The translations under genes and the position numbers were made by a program. A stretch of DNA of 64,000 nt from UBA6168 sp041392505 (lineage in GTDB: Bacteria > Bacteroidota > Bacteroidia > Chitinophagales > Saprospiraceae). Shown piece by piece: positions 36,614-46,255 of this stretch; within the stretch, counting starts at the first letter, position 1, and every line of letters begins with the position of its first letter. The stretch is from contig JAWKLX010000014.1 of the NCBI GenBank assembly GCA_041392505.1, positions 62,001-126,000 of the forward strand, written 5' to 3'. The notes below the pieces were generated by a model. The model saw only the letters and a program-made list of their open reading frames with translations, was not told the DNA's origin and did not search any database.

Positions 36614-37840
36614 TCACCAGCTTACTCCCGCTCCTCCTCCGCCAGAGCTTCCACCGCCCCAAGAACCACCTCCGCCACCTCCGCCGCTGCCAGAACTCGA
36701 CCTGGTCTTCATGGGGATCGTTTCATATTTCACATGGCAATAGTTACAGTTTTTACAGGAAAAGGTCAGTTCACGCCTTCCTGTCGAGCTGTAGGTAGCA
36801 GCCTGAACGACCTCGGAATGAGCTTGGTAGTAGGTTTTAAATCCGCACTCTGGGCAAGAGCTATATTTGGTAAAACGTTTTTCATATCGCAGAATGAGGA
36901 TATCATCGGCATCGTCGGTGACCCACACATCATAGTCGACCGATTTGATGTCCTCTTCGGTAATCTGCCCTTTTTCGAGATAATCATCTTCCTCATTTTC
37001 ATTTAACTTTCTCATCGGCTTTCCATTCACCTTACTAAACCGAGGATGATTGCGCAATTTTTTCAATAACACCCTCGACCAGAGGTAAATTGGCAAACAA
37101 AGGACAGGGAAAAAAATGGCCAAAAAGATGGTGTGAAACCGTTGGATCTTTTTGTATTTATCATACAACTCATCTTTACCCCTGCTAGTCAGGATAATAT
37201 AACGCAGCAGTAAAAAACCGATTAAAAGTGAAATAGCCAAGTAAGAGAACAGTACAATAAATAAAGTATTATCCTTCCTTCCTTCCCTACCCTGACCATA
37301 GGAACGATCATCGGCGCGCAACTCTTCCAACGCTGCGGGATCTTGGATGATCTCTTGAAAGCGTTTCAGGGTGGCAACCAATCCTTCCCCATATTTCCCT
37401 TGTTGAAAAAAAGGCACTAGTACCTGCATTCCCACCCGGTAACAGATGATATCCGGTAAAATTCCTTCCATGCCATAACCCGTTTCAAATTCAGTCCGCC
37501 GCTGATCCATGACTGTTAGGATCAACAATCCATTATCTTTTCCAGCTTTACCGATTCCCCAGTAATTGAACAATGCCGTACTAAAATCTTTAGGGTTTTG
37601 ATCACCAATAGAGGGCAGCACTACGACAGCAATTTCGGTGGTAGAGGAACTTTCAATTGCCGCAGCAATCGAATTCATTTCGGCAATCTCACTAGCTGGG
37701 ATGATGCTTCCGGGGTCGCTCACATACCCATTTCCCCGGCCTTTAGGGTTGGGCACTGTTTCGATGGTAAAGGAAGTAGGCGACTGCGCAAAAAGGTAAA
37801 CGGGTAATAAAAAAAGCAATAAGAGATTGTAAAATTTCAT
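36614..37840 (-). CDS. TPM-domain membrane protein with glycine-rich C-terminus
   Basis: A 408-residue protein of the TPM (YgcG/Rv/psb32) type. A signal peptide (FYNLLLLFLLPVYLFAQ) is followed by the TPM domain (about 30-170), with GYVSDPGSIIPASEIAEMN at its start and GKAGKDNGLLIL and EFETGYGMEGILPD further on. Two hydrophobic segments (about 192-215 and 232-255) anchor it, and the cytoplasmic or periplasmic tail carries a four-cysteine zinc-ribbon-like pattern (CPECGF ... CKNC) and ends in a Gly/Ser-rich run finishing GGAGVSW. TPM proteins in other systems bind Ca and some show phosphatase activity or assist photosystem repair; here the role is unknown. It stands alone, with 0.5-kb gaps on each side. 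Confidence 0.85.
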   Translation of the reverse strand: MKFYNLLLLFLLPVYLFAQSPTSFTIETVPNPKGRGNGYVSDPGSIIPASEIAEMNSIAAAIESSSTTEIAVVVLPSIGDQNPKDFSTALFNYWGIGKAGKDNGLLILTVMDQRRTEFETGYGMEGILPDIICYRVGMQVLVPFFQQGKYGEGLVATLKRFQEIIQDPAALEELRADDRSYGQGREGRKDNTLFIVLFSYLAISLLIGFLLLRYIILTSRGKDELYDKYKKIQRFHTIFLAIFFPVLCLPIYLWSRVLLKKLRNHPRFSKVNGKPMRKLNENEEDDYLEKGQITEEDIKSVDYDVWVTDDADDILILRYEKRFTKYSSCPECGFKTYYQAHSEVVQAATYSSTGRRELTFSCKNCNYCHVKYETIPMKTRSSSGSGGGGGGGSWGGGSSGGGGAGVSW

Positions 37841-38429
37841 TGGCAGGTTGAATGGTATTAGACTGGTGTAAGGAATATTTTTTTCGGATCAAAATTGCCA
37901 GTAGTTAGGCTGATTTGCAGCTCAAAATTCTACGTAGAAAGGCGAGATAGGGACGAATACTGAATCCAAAACTGAGAATACCATGGGCCGCTTTCTTGCT
38001 TCAAGATTACATTTCAAACATGATGTAAGACTGTTTTTGACTGCAACTACCATCATTTAGGCTTAATAAAAAGTTGGACGAAAAGTGATCCCAAAAACTG
38101 CAAAAGGCCCAAAAAGAAAAAAGCCGATACCGACTTGACGTCGGCACCAGCTTATTTAACCCCAAAAAACCAAATCTTTGAGGCCGTGGCCTGGTTTTTT
38201 TGTTTCATTGGTTTTAAAACAGTGGCACGAAGATAATGGTTTTTGATGAAATTAGGAAATCAATTTTTCGAATAAAACAAGAATGATTTTCAATATGTCT
38301 GCCACGTTTTTCAAGAAGGACAATATAGCCTACTTCTATCAGCATAAATAAACAAATCAGGCTTGATAATTTCACCACTTAATCTGGGTAAGCCGCCGCC
38401 CAAACTCAACCTTTGCTACGTATCATCAG
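37841..38429. other. 589-bp gap with a terminator, otherwise featureless
   Basis: It contains the terminator at 38164-38201 and a short GCCGATACCGAC...GTCGGC dyad just before it. I see no gene on either strand. Confidence 0.55.
38164..38201. terminator. Bidirectional terminator-like hairpin
   Basis: AAAAAACCA at 38164-38172 pairs with TGGTTTTTT at 38092+100 (38192-38200), with an inner GGCC/GGCC pairing at 38182-38185 and 38188-38191. It lies downstream of the minus-strand ABC ATPase gene and has a T-run in both orientations. Confidence 0.65.
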
Positions 38430-39047
38430 CTACTTATAATCCAAAATACTTAAACCCTCTTCACAGAACCCATAATCCTCTTCTACATTTGAAGCAACTA
38501 CAACCGTCCGGTCGCCCAAATATTTTTCTGCCAAACTTAAATACCAGTCCACACCTTGCCGATCCAAATTGGTGGTCGGCTCATCGAGCAAGATAAAAGA
38601 AGAGTTGGAGCAAAGCGCCAGTGCCAACTTTAGACGTTGTTTCATACCCGAAGAAAAGTGGCGGACTTCTTTGTTTTTTGCTTTAGGGAAGGCGAGGAGA
38701 TCAGCAATGGAGGCAGGCGTCACATTTTCCAAAAACGGTTTAAACTGCTGGTGGAAATGGAGCATTTCCGATAGGGTAAATTCTTCGATCAGTTCAATAT
38801 AAGGAGCGGCATAACTGATTTTTTGGTACACCACTTCCACAGCCATTTTCTTTTCCCCAGCCAAAAATGTTATTTGCCCCTTAGAGGGTGTCAAGTGACC
38901 GGAGAGCACCTTCATCAGCGTAGATTTGCCACTGCCGTTTGGCCCCGTCAATGAATAGCGGCCACCCTGCCTGAATTGGAAGTCAATCCCTTTGAATACC
39001 CAATCGTAACGATAGCGCTTGGAGACTTGGTGGAGTGAAATTTCCAT
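38430..39047 (-). CDS. ABC transporter ATP-binding protein
   Basis: A 205-residue nucleotide-binding subunit that powers transport of an unknown substrate. It shows Walker A GPNGSGKST, the signature HFSSGMKQRLKLALAL, and Walker B FILLDEPTTNLD. The Q loop is near VYQKISYAAP. I place the start at the ATG at 39045-39047 (MEISLHQVSKRY), because the 15 codons that a longer frame would add are made of the simple repeat upstream. The protein is short but complete for the fold and lacks the common His in the H loop position, where VVVASNVEED reads Asn. No permease gene adjoins it, so the partner must be elsewhere. It follows lpxA on the same strand after 69 bp of repeat. Confidence 0.85.
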   Translation of the reverse strand: MEISLHQVSKRYRYDWVFKGIDFQFRQGGRYSLTGPNGSGKSTLMKVLSGHLTPSKGQITFLAGEKKMAVEVVYQKISYAAPYIELIEEFTLSEMLHFHQQFKPFLENVTPASIADLLAFPKAKNKEVRHFSSGMKQRLKLALALCSNSSFILLDEPTTNLDRQGVDWYLSLAEKYLGDRTVVVASNVEEDYGFCEEGLSILDYK

Positions 39048-39116
39048 GATTGGAGGTTGGATGGTTGGATGGTTGGATGGATAAAAAACCATCTAAACAT
39101 CCAACCACCAAACTAT
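39048..39116. repeat. GGTTGGAT minisatellite with inverted partner
   Basis: Three to four units of GGTTGGATG run from about 39055 to 39081 and the complementary CATCCAACC follows at about 39097-39105, so the gap between lpxA and the ABC gene can fold on itself. Confidence 0.65.
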
Positions 39117-39959
39117 CTATTTCCTCCCATTGATCTGCTGGAAACCCCGCATGATACCGCGGTCGGCACGGCGGATGAACTCAAGGATATAGTCCCTTTC
39201 AGGAGTAGCATCAATATCCGTTTCAATGAGTTCGACAGCTTGAGAAGTGTTGTTGCCTTTGACAAAAAGGATGCGATAAATATCTTGGATGTGATGGATT
39301 TGCTCAGCTGTGAACCCCCTACGTCGCAGGCCAACTGAGTTGATACCGGCATACGAAAGTGGTTCACGGGCGGCCTTCACAAAAGGAGGTATGTCCTTAC
39401 GGACGAGGCTGCCACCACCTACGAAACAATATTTTCCTATTTTAACAAACTGGTGAACAGCAGTGAGGCCTCCCAAAATGACAAAATCTTCCAGTTCAAT
39501 ATGGCCTGCAAGGGTGACCCCATTGGCCAATACGCAATTCCGGCCGATGTGGCAGTCATGCGCTACGTGGACATAAGCCATGAGCAATGAACCTGAGCCG
39601 ATGCGGGTCAAGTGGCTGGCTTTAGTTCCACGATTGAGGGTGACATATTCACGGACGATGACCCGGTCTCCGAGTTCGACAAGGCTGTATTCGCCGTTGT
39701 ACTTGAGATCTTGGGGGACGGCCCCAACGACAGCTCCGGGGAATATTTTACACCCCTTGCCGATGCGAGCCCCGTCCATGATGGTTACATTGGGCCCGAT
39801 CCAAGTGTCGTCACCGATCACGACGTCGGCACCGATGGTGGTGAAAGGTTCGACAGTCACATTTTGACCGATCTTGGCATCCGGGTGAATGTGCCTCAAT
39901 GCTTGGCCGTTCCCATTGAGGTAGGGCAGCACCTGCGGCTGTTCAGTAGTAATTTTCAT
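39117..39959 (-). CDS. lpxA: Acyl-ACP--UDP-N-acetylglucosamine O-acyltransferase
   Basis: LpxA adds the first acyl chain to UDP-GlcNAc in lipid A synthesis in the cytoplasm. The 280-residue protein has a left-handed beta-helix of hexapeptide repeats (about 25-190, such as IGADVVIGDDTWIGPNVTI), the catalytic His in HVAHDCHIG, the GGLTAVHQF segment and the C-terminal helical domain with GLRRRGFTAEQI. It is about 18 residues longer at the N-terminus than the E. coli enzyme (MKITTEQPQVLPYLNGNGQA), but the ATG at 39957-39959 is the only good start before the conserved IHPDAKIG. It lies downstream of lpxC/fabZ, with a 572-bp gap, so co-transcription is uncertain. Confidence 0.95.
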   Translation of the reverse strand: MKITTEQPQVLPYLNGNGQALRHIHPDAKIGQNVTVEPFTTIGADVVIGDDTWIGPNVTIMDGARIGKGCKIFPGAVVGAVPQDLKYNGEYSLVELGDRVIVREYVTLNRGTKASHLTRIGSGSLLMAYVHVAHDCHIGRNCVLANGVTLAGHIELEDFVILGGLTAVHQFVKIGKYCFVGGGSLVRKDIPPFVKAAREPLSYAGINSVGLRRRGFTAEQIHHIQDIYRILFVKGNNTSQAVELIETDIDATPERDYILEFIRRADRGIMRGFQQINGRK

Positions 39960-40531
39960 TTCAAAAATTTACAATTATAAATTGGTGTTCTCGTTACCGA
40001 TTCTTTTTGTTTTTGATGAAATATCCGATCTGACCTTGATCTGTGCAACCCCAAAGCAAACCGTTTTTTCACCCAACTACATAAAGTTGAAATAAGGAAA
40101 AAAAAGAAAAAGAATTAAGTGGTGGCCGTGAACTAATGTTTTGAGACTTAGACTTGTTTACTTCGTTCTCTTACATTCCTTTGTTGTAAATGTTCATGAA
40201 AAATGGGAAAATGAATTTTCCAAGGGGCGGAATTTAGATAAAAAATTTGATGAACACAGAAGGAAACACCAGCGAACATGGTGCATTTAAAGATAGAATA
40301 GTCTTAAATGAAGGTGTAAAATTTTGTTGCTATCCAACTGTGCTTTTTGATGAAATACCCCCCAGTATTTTTCATTCGACATCTAAACGTCCCTAAAACT
40401 ACCAACGCTCCCTTTTATTGTGTTAAATGTTAAGGAAATTTTAAGGGGCAATAGGATTATTCCTTTCAATGTTGCCGTTTGCGTTTCAAATGACAAATTC
40501 GTTTTTAGTCCGCCTAACTAACAGAAAACAC
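39960..40531. other. 572-bp gap between lpxC/fabZ and lpxA
   Basis: No gene on either strand. The DNA is AT-rich and must contain lpxA's own promoter if the gap breaks the lpx operon. I could not assign the promoter. Confidence 0.5.
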
Positions 40532-41956
40532 TCAGGCAGCCGAACTCACTACCTCTTCTTTCTCCTCCTCCTTCCTTCTAACGATTTGCGCGGTCAATTC
40601 CCCCTCCGACACCAATTTGTTGCCCACATAAGCGCTTCCGTGCATCTGCACCAGCCCCCTCCGGATAGGTGCGGTCAACTCCATTTTTAGGATGAGGGTG
40701 TCACCTGGGACTACCTTTTGTTTGAATTTAACACCGTCTATTTTTACAAAATAAGTATCCCAGTTGCCGGGGTCGCCGACTTGCGACAATGCCAAAATAC
40801 CCCCTGCCTGTGCCAGCGCCTCCAATTGCAATACCCCTGGAAAAATAGGATTGCCGGGGAAATGCCCTTGGAAAAAATACTCGTTGAAAGTGATATTCTT
40901 TACACCAACAACGTAGTCGTCCCCCAATTCAATGATTTTATCCACCAAAAAAAACGGGTACCGGTGGGGCAAATAACTGGCGATCTCCATGGCCGAATAA
41001 ATCGGTTCCACATTGGGGTCATATTTGGGCACACCTTTGAGGCGACGCTGCTCGGTGTATAATTTTTTCAGCATTTTGGCAAATTCCACATTGGCCGTGT
41101 GGCCGGGCTTGGTTGCCATTATTTTTCCCTTGATCGGTTTGCCGACCAAGGCCAGATCGCCAATTACATCAAGGAGTTTGTGGCGGGCGGGCTCGTTGTT
41201 GAAAAAAAGTTCCGTCGTATTCAGGATACCTTCTTTGTCAATGGTCACGCTGGGTTTCCCCAATTTTTTGGCCAATGCATCCAGTTCCTCTTGGTTCATC
41301 AGGCGGTCGACGATGACAATGGCATTGCTCAGATCTCCCCCTTTAATAAGGTCATGTTCTACCAGATATTCCAGTTCATGGAGAAAAACAAAAGTCCGGC
41401 TAGGGGCAATTTCCTTGGCAAAATCATCAAGGTTATCTAGCGAGGCGTATTGTTGTCCCAAAATTTTGGAATTGAAATCAATCAAGGTTGTGACTTGAAA
41501 ATTATCGGCAGGCAATGCGATCAGCTCGGCCCCCGTGTTTTCATCATAATACCGCAGCGGCTCCGTAATCTCTACATAATCTTTCTCTTTGTCTTGTTCC
41601 TCTTGCCCCGCTTTTCCCAACAACTCGATGAATGGCTGGGCACTGCCATCCATAATTGGCACTTCGGGACCATCCAGCTCGATCAGCACGTTGTCTATCC
41701 CCGTTCCATAAAGTGCCGACAAGGCATGTTCGATGGTACTGACATGAATCCCGTTTTGCCGGATAGTTGTCCCGCGTAAGGTAGAAACGACATTGCCAAC
41801 ATCTGCTTTAACGATGGGACTGTCTTTTAGGTCAACCCGCTGAAACCGGATACCAGTATTGGGTTCGGCAGGCCGGAGTACCAGATTGACTTCTTTACCT
41901 GTATGCAGCCCAATGCCCTTGAGGTTGACCGCTTGTTTTATGGTGCGTTGGTTCAT
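40532..41956 (-). CDS. lpxC/fabZ: Bifunctional LpxC deacetylase / FabZ dehydratase
   Basis: A 474-residue fusion, the usual arrangement in Bacteroidota. The N-terminal half (about 1-300) is UDP-3-O-acyl-GlcNAc deacetylase, the committed step of lipid A synthesis: the zinc ligands are seen in STIEHALSAL and RHKLLDVIGD, and the active-site His in KPGHTANVEF. The C-terminal part (about 320-465) is 3-hydroxyacyl-ACP dehydratase of fatty acid synthesis: LPHRYPFFLVD and FFQGHFPGNPIFPGVLQLEALAQ (shown to 20: FFQGHFPGNPIFPGVLQLEA) carry the catalytic His and Glu. I use the ATG at 41954-41956 (MNQRTIKQAVNLKGIGLHTG); the frame is open for 20 more codons, but they come from an intergenic repeat. The gene follows lpxD by 73 bp. 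Confidence 0.95.
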   Translation of the reverse strand: MNQRTIKQAVNLKGIGLHTGKEVNLVLRPAEPNTGIRFQRVDLKDSPIVKADVGNVVSTLRGTTIRQNGIHVSTIEHALSALYGTGIDNVLIELDGPEVPIMDGSAQPFIELLGKAGQEEQDKEKDYVEITEPLRYYDENTGAELIALPADNFQVTTLIDFNSKILGQQYASLDNLDDFAKEIAPSRTFVFLHELEYLVEHDLIKGGDLSNAIVIVDRLMNQEELDALAKKLGKPSVTIDKEGILNTTELFFNNEPARHKLLDVIGDLALVGKPIKGKIMATKPGHTANVEFAKMLKKLYTEQRRLKGVPKYDPNVEPIYSAMEIASYLPHRYPFFLVDKIIELGDDYVVGVKNITFNEYFFQGHFPGNPIFPGVLQLEALAQAGGILALSQVGDPGNWDTYFVKIDGVKFKQKVVPGDTLILKMELTAPIRRGLVQMHGSAYVGNKLVSEGELTAQIVRRKEEEKEEVVSSAA

Positions 41957-42029
41957 AATATTTTTCAAATGGTAAACGGTGAACGGTAAAGGGTGAATGA
42001 CATCGGTATTCACCATTTACCATTTTTCA
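41957..42029. repeat. Inverted repeat in the lpxD-lpxC gap
   Basis: AATGGTAAACGGTGAA at 41968-41983 pairs with 42009-42024 with one mismatch, and shorter GGTAAA/GGTGAA words repeat between them. A hairpin here could tune expression of the two genes. Confidence 0.6.
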
Positions 42030-43061
42030 TTAACCATTATTAAGCTTCTTTTCCAATTGGTTTATCTTATCGAGCAAGTCAGGCAGTTTTTTGAAAACGG
42101 CATAAGACTTTAAATAATTTTTATAAGGAATGGCAGGGGAGCCATAAACAGCTTGGTTGGGCTCTTTGATCGGGGCGGCCACACCGCTTTGGGCTTGTAC
42201 CTGACTGCCATCTGCTATTTCAATATGCCCCACAAAGCCTGCCTGCCCACCGATTCGGCATTGCTTCCCCACCTTTGTGCTCCCTGCAATGCCCGCTTGG
42301 GCCGCAATAACGGTATTTTCTCCTACTTCCACGTTATGGGCAACCATAATAAGGTTGTCGAGCTTGACCCCTTGCCGGATAATCGTTGCGCCCATGGCGG
42401 CCCGGTCAATGGTGGTGTTGGCCCCGATTTCCACATGGTCCTCAATAATCACGTTGCCCACTTGGGGGATTTTCTGGTAACTGCCATCGGGCTGTGGCGC
42501 AAAGCCAAAACCATCGCCCCCGATGACCACATTGGCATGGATGACACAGTGATTGCCGATTTTACATCCATGATAAACCTTGACCCCTGGATGGAGTATG
42601 CAACCTTCCCCGACTTCTACATTTTTCCCTAAAAAAACCTGTGGACTGATGATGCTCCCGTCCCCTATTTTTACCCCTTCTTCAATGACCGCAAACGTTC
42701 CAACCGACACTTCAAATCCCAGTGTGGCACTTTGGTCAATGCTGGCCTTTTCCGAAATCTGCCCATTTGACTTTTGCTGACTATTAAATTTTTCTAATAA
42801 AACCCGCACGGCATCATACACGTTGTCGACCTTTATTAGTGCCGCCGCTGCAATGGGTTGGGTTGGTTCAAAAGACCTATTGGCCAGCAGCGCTGTACAG
42901 TAAGTGCTGTAGACATAACTCTCATATTTAGGGTTGCCGAGAAAGGTCAGAGTTCCTTCTCCCCCATCTTCGATCTTGCCGGGCCGTTCAACCAAAGCGT
43001 TGCCGTCGCCTTCCAGATCGCCTCCTAACAAGTGGGCTATTTCATTAGCGGTTATCTGCAT
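42030..43061 (-). CDS. lpxD: UDP-3-O-acyl-glucosamine N-acyltransferase
   Basis: LpxD adds the second acyl chain in lipid A synthesis. The 343-residue protein has the N-terminal uridine-binding domain (about 1-100: ITANEIAHLLGG, LTFLGNPKYESYVYSTYC), a left-handed beta-helix (about 105-300) with the catalytic His in MVAHNVEVG, and a C-terminal coiled-coil helix (KLPDLLDKINQLEKKLNNG). Length is normal for the family. It is the first gene of the minus-strand lpxD - lpxC/fabZ pair; 571 bp without genes lie upstream. Confidence 0.95.
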   Translation of the reverse strand: MQITANEIAHLLGGDLEGDGNALVERPGKIEDGGEGTLTFLGNPKYESYVYSTYCTALLANRSFEPTQPIAAAALIKVDNVYDAVRVLLEKFNSQQKSNGQISEKASIDQSATLGFEVSVGTFAVIEEGVKIGDGSIISPQVFLGKNVEVGEGCILHPGVKVYHGCKIGNHCVIHANVVIGGDGFGFAPQPDGSYQKIPQVGNVIIEDHVEIGANTTIDRAAMGATIIRQGVKLDNLIMVAHNVEVGENTVIAAQAGIAGSTKVGKQCRIGGQAGFVGHIEIADGSQVQAQSGVAAPIKEPNQAVYGSPAIPYKNYLKSYAVFKKLPDLLDKINQLEKKLNNG

Positions 43062-43632
43062 GCGGCAAAGATAGGTAGCTGCAACCAGTCCCGATAACTA
43101 TCGGAAGGTCGAGTTGACAGATTTTTATTGTGAGGGGGTGTTGAAGGTGAAATGGGCTATGAGTGGTTCGTATTTTAGCATGAAAAGACAGGAGAAAAAA
43201 AGGGTAGAGACATTAATGCTTCCCATTTTCAGATTTTAACATAGAAAAATTGGTTTTGTAGGGAGGGGGGGGCTTAATTTTGTTCAGGAATAAATTAGGG
43301 TACAGAATATTATTGGACGACGAGATGTGATAGCAGAGCGAGTTTTCAGTAGAGGGATTCACATCCCTCGCCAAAAAGTGCCGTCCCTCCGGGACTGGTT
43401 GGTCAGCCTTAAATTTGATACACCGACAAATTTTAAATACCACTTATACAAAGCGGTTTATATCAGCATTTACTTTTCAAATCATTTAATCATAAAGAAT
43501 GGGCAAGGAATTGCCCAAACAAAAAAGCTTTCTAACTAATATTTTTTCACCCGTCGCAGGGATAGCAAAAAAAAGGACGGACCATTGTAGCACCAATGCC
43601 CGCCCACAGCTAGGCCTGCGGCCCAACTTTCA
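43062..43632. other. 571-bp gap upstream of lpxD, no gene supported
   Basis: Open frames at 43213-43443 (minus) and 43327-43539 (plus) overlap each other and cross a segment with CCGTCCCTCCGGGAC, so I treat them as chance. A small CCGATA/TATCGG dyad is at about 43091. Confidence 0.5.
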
Positions 43633-44526
43633 ATGTTCAAAATTATGAAAAATCAAAATCATTTTTTTGGGAAACCCTTTTCGATGAAAGTAAGAAGTCA
43701 TCGAATAAAAGCCCCTAATTCCTACTTATTCCTACTGATTGTTTCAGGTGTCCTTTTCCAAGTCCTGTCTTGTAAAAAGGACAAAGATGCAGATGTAGGA
43801 CAAGTGAATCAAACTCCACTTTTTTTACTGGACAACACATCTGCTGTGACCAATATTGACCTAAGCTATGATGTGGTTATTAACAGGAGTGTAAGTTTCC
43901 AGAATGGCATCAACAACAATTCCCCAGCTTGGAAAAAACTGCAAGCGATACCTGAAACAGAATCCTATTCTTTACAGGTCAATGTGGACAACGGTACTTT
44001 TTATATGCTTCAGGATAATATCACAACTCATTCACTTCTATCTGACAAAATGAAGCCGGAGGATAAAATTGCTAAAATGGAAATGCTCGATGGCACTTAT
44101 ACTACGTACAATTCATTGGGTAACATTATCAGTAGTCAGACAGATTCTGGTGATTTTAGCCAAGGATTTTTGGATGATATCGATGGCCAATTTTACAATA
44201 CCCCCATTGATACCAATACATTGGCTACAAACGGAGCCATTTTCGTTGTAAATGGTGATAAGGCAATTGTATTGAACCGGATATCCAATGGTAATGATTC
44301 TAACAGTAATCTATACTTGGACTTGAATACAGGAGCTACCTTGTTGGAACAGTTGTTCGCCGATGATGACCCAACAAAACTTATTTTAACCGCTTCCCAT
44401 AAATATAATGACCTTGGCAATCGGCAAAAAAGCACCTTCATTCGATACGACTATTTACAGGACGGGGACGTAAGATACTCGACCGAGCAATGGGACTATT
44501 CAAATTTCTCTCTCAACTTTTATTAA
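43633..44526 (+). CDS. Hypothetical lipoprotein
   Basis: A 297-residue protein I do not recognise. The N-terminus is basic for about 30 residues and is followed by a hydrophobic segment (YLFLLIVSGVLFQVLSC) with a lipobox-like VLSC ending and a charged CKKDKD tail, so it is probably a lipoprotein. ATG codons at 43645 and 43684 could also be the start; the one at 43684 would give a more normal signal length. The mature part is Asn/Asp-rich and probably beta-rich (LLDNTSAVTNIDLSYDVV). It is the last intact gene before the frameshift-dense block, and its own frame is clean throughout. Confidence 0.7.
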   Translation: MFKIMKNQNHFFGKPFSMKVRSHRIKAPNSYLFLLIVSGVLFQVLSCKKDKDADVGQVNQTPLFLLDNTSAVTNIDLSYDVVINRSVSFQNGINNNSPAWKKLQAIPETESYSLQVNVDNGTFYMLQDNITTHSLLSDKMKPEDKIAKMEMLDGTYTTYNSLGNIISSQTDSGDFSQGFLDDIDGQFYNTPIDTNTLATNGAIFVVNGDKAIVLNRISNGNDSNSNLYLDLNTGATLLEQLFADDDPTKLILTASHKYNDLGNRQKSTFIRYDYLQDGDVRYSTEQWDYSNFSLNFY

Positions 44527-44578
44527 GTAACGATGAAAGAATAAGTTCGTCATTTCGACGAGGTTATTTTGTTCTCAG

Positions 44579-44658
44579 TTTTCTTTAAAAAATCCTTGCA
44601 TAGCATCGCTACAGCCTGTCCCGAATTCACTTCGGGAGAATTATTTTTTAAAGGAAAA
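44579..44658 (+). repeat. Hairpin element related to the REP-like repeat
   Basis: An outer stem (44579-44593 with 44643-44658, one bulged G) encloses ACAGCCTGTCCCGAA and a TCCCGAA/TTCGGGA hairpin (44619-44625 with 44631-44637). The ACAGCCTG.CCCGAA...TTCGGG core is also in the two elements that flank the 3231-residue gene. Confidence 0.6.
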
Positions 44659-44746
44659 TGAGGTCAAAAAGCCTGTGCCGATTTTACTTCGGTAAATCCG
44701 TCCAAATGGTGAAGTTATTTTTTCACCGTTACTAAAAATCAAAATA

Positions 44747-46189
44747 ATGAAAAACAAAATAAAATCTCTATTCATTCTTTTCATAGCATTTTTTGTTGTA
44801 TGTCAAACAAATGCTCAAGACCGTAATGTTTACTGGCTGCATGGCTTCAATGGGTTCTCATCCCATTGGAGGAATTACGCTGAAGAATTCCAAGGCAGTA
44901 GAAAAATGAACAGTAATAGATTATTTATCCTACTACAGGCAGCATTGACAACATAACAAATAGTATAAACATTAGCAACCCGCAACCTCAGAATATTGGA
45001 ATTGGCCACAGCCTTGGCGGTGATTGTATCGTAACTTTGAGGTGACGGGGGGGGAACGAAGTCGGTGGAGTGATAACAGTACACAGCCCGAATCAAGGAG
45101 CTTCTGTTGCGCGCAGTGAACGATGGTAGGGCAGAAGCGTTTTTGACCCATATCAGTACTACGATTTCTATCTGCATTGAGTGAAATAAGAGACCACATG
45201 GCATTTGAGTTGAACGTCGTAGATATAGTTGTGGGACTTTGGAAATGGAGTGGCAGTTTTATTCCCGACCTGTTATCCATAGTTGGCGTCAACGTAAATA
45301 TCTCGCTATTAGAGGGGGATATCATCCCAAGCAATGAAGAAATAGAGGCTCAAATTAGTAGTTCTTTTGATCAAATATACGACCCAGCTCTTCAAGATAT
45401 CTTCAACGACCTTGACCCGACAAACGGTATTATGATAGGCATTAATAACTTCCCCCAGTGTTTTGCCCGTATAGAAGTACATGGCTCTGAAAAAGACAAA
45501 GAACTCTTCCGTATGGGCTGCTCTGATGAGTCATGCCGGGTTTGGAACAGCCCGCTTGCAGATACAGACCCTATTGATGATGAGTGTTTATTTGAGGAAT
45601 TGGATGATGCCAGATCAATCCCCTCAACCAAGTTCAAACTTGGTTGAACACCAAAGGTGTTAACTCTCGCCCAAAACCCATTTCGAGTAAAGGCGGCATC
45701 TCGCCTTTTCGATGCTGCTGGTAAAGTCAAAGACGCCAAAAACCTTATTGAATCAGGGTATTGAACTCGGGTGGGAGGATCTGATCGGCGTACAATATAT
45801 ACCACAAACCACCACCTATAACCAAACAAACCCGCTTGCCAGGACTTGTTGAATCAATTATACCAACAAGAGACCGCACTATCTTCAAATGGACAAAACG
45901 AAGCAGACAATGCTGTTCAATTAGCTATGATTTTCAATCAGATCAATGACATCCTGAACGATCCAGATTGTACAGAAACGGTTCATCAACCTTTTATGTG
46001 CCGGTAGACAATTCGAAGCACTATGATGGCCTCATTCTGGAATCAGAACAGACAACAGGAACGGCCTTTGCAACTTTCAGAAATGAAGAGGTTAATCATA
46101 TTGAAGTACTTAACCATCCAAGCATGTTTAATAATTTCAATATGATTTTTAATGAGCCAAATAGCTTTTTTAATATTCCTCCAAGGTAA
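44747..46189 (+). pseudogene. Broken alpha/beta-hydrolase (PGAP1-like esterase)
   Basis: The start is clear: signal peptide MKNKIKSLFILFIAFFVVC and then NVYWLHGFNGFSSHWRNYAE, the typical N-terminal strand of a lipase-like hydrolase. The frame then stops at 44956. The nucleophile motif GIGHSLGG is found in another frame at about 44997-45020, VGGVITVHSPNQGAS in yet another at about 45062-45105, and a clean 156-codon stretch follows at 45177-45647. More coherent pieces run to 46189 (DNSKHYDGLILESEQ). At least four frame changes are needed to join about 480 residues. No substitution of the key Ser is seen. Either the gene is decaying or the sequence has indel errors. Confidence 0.7.
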
Positions 46190-46202
46190 TTTCTGGTATT
46201 TT

Positions 46203-46230
46203 AGGCGAGGCTAAAATTTTAGCCTCGCCT
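46203..46230. terminator. Perfect 28-nt palindrome, bidirectional terminator
   Basis: AGGCGAGGCTAAAA is followed at once by its reverse complement, giving 14-bp arms with no spacer. It lies 14 bp after the end of the hydrolase remnant and 26 bp before the next reading frame. Confidence 0.65.
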
Positions 46231-46255
46231 ATATTAAAAATTTAAATAAATCATC

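Noticed and set aside
43213..43443. 76-codon open frame on the minus strand
   Set aside because: It overlaps another frame on the plus strand and a GC-rich palindromic segment; no family likeness.
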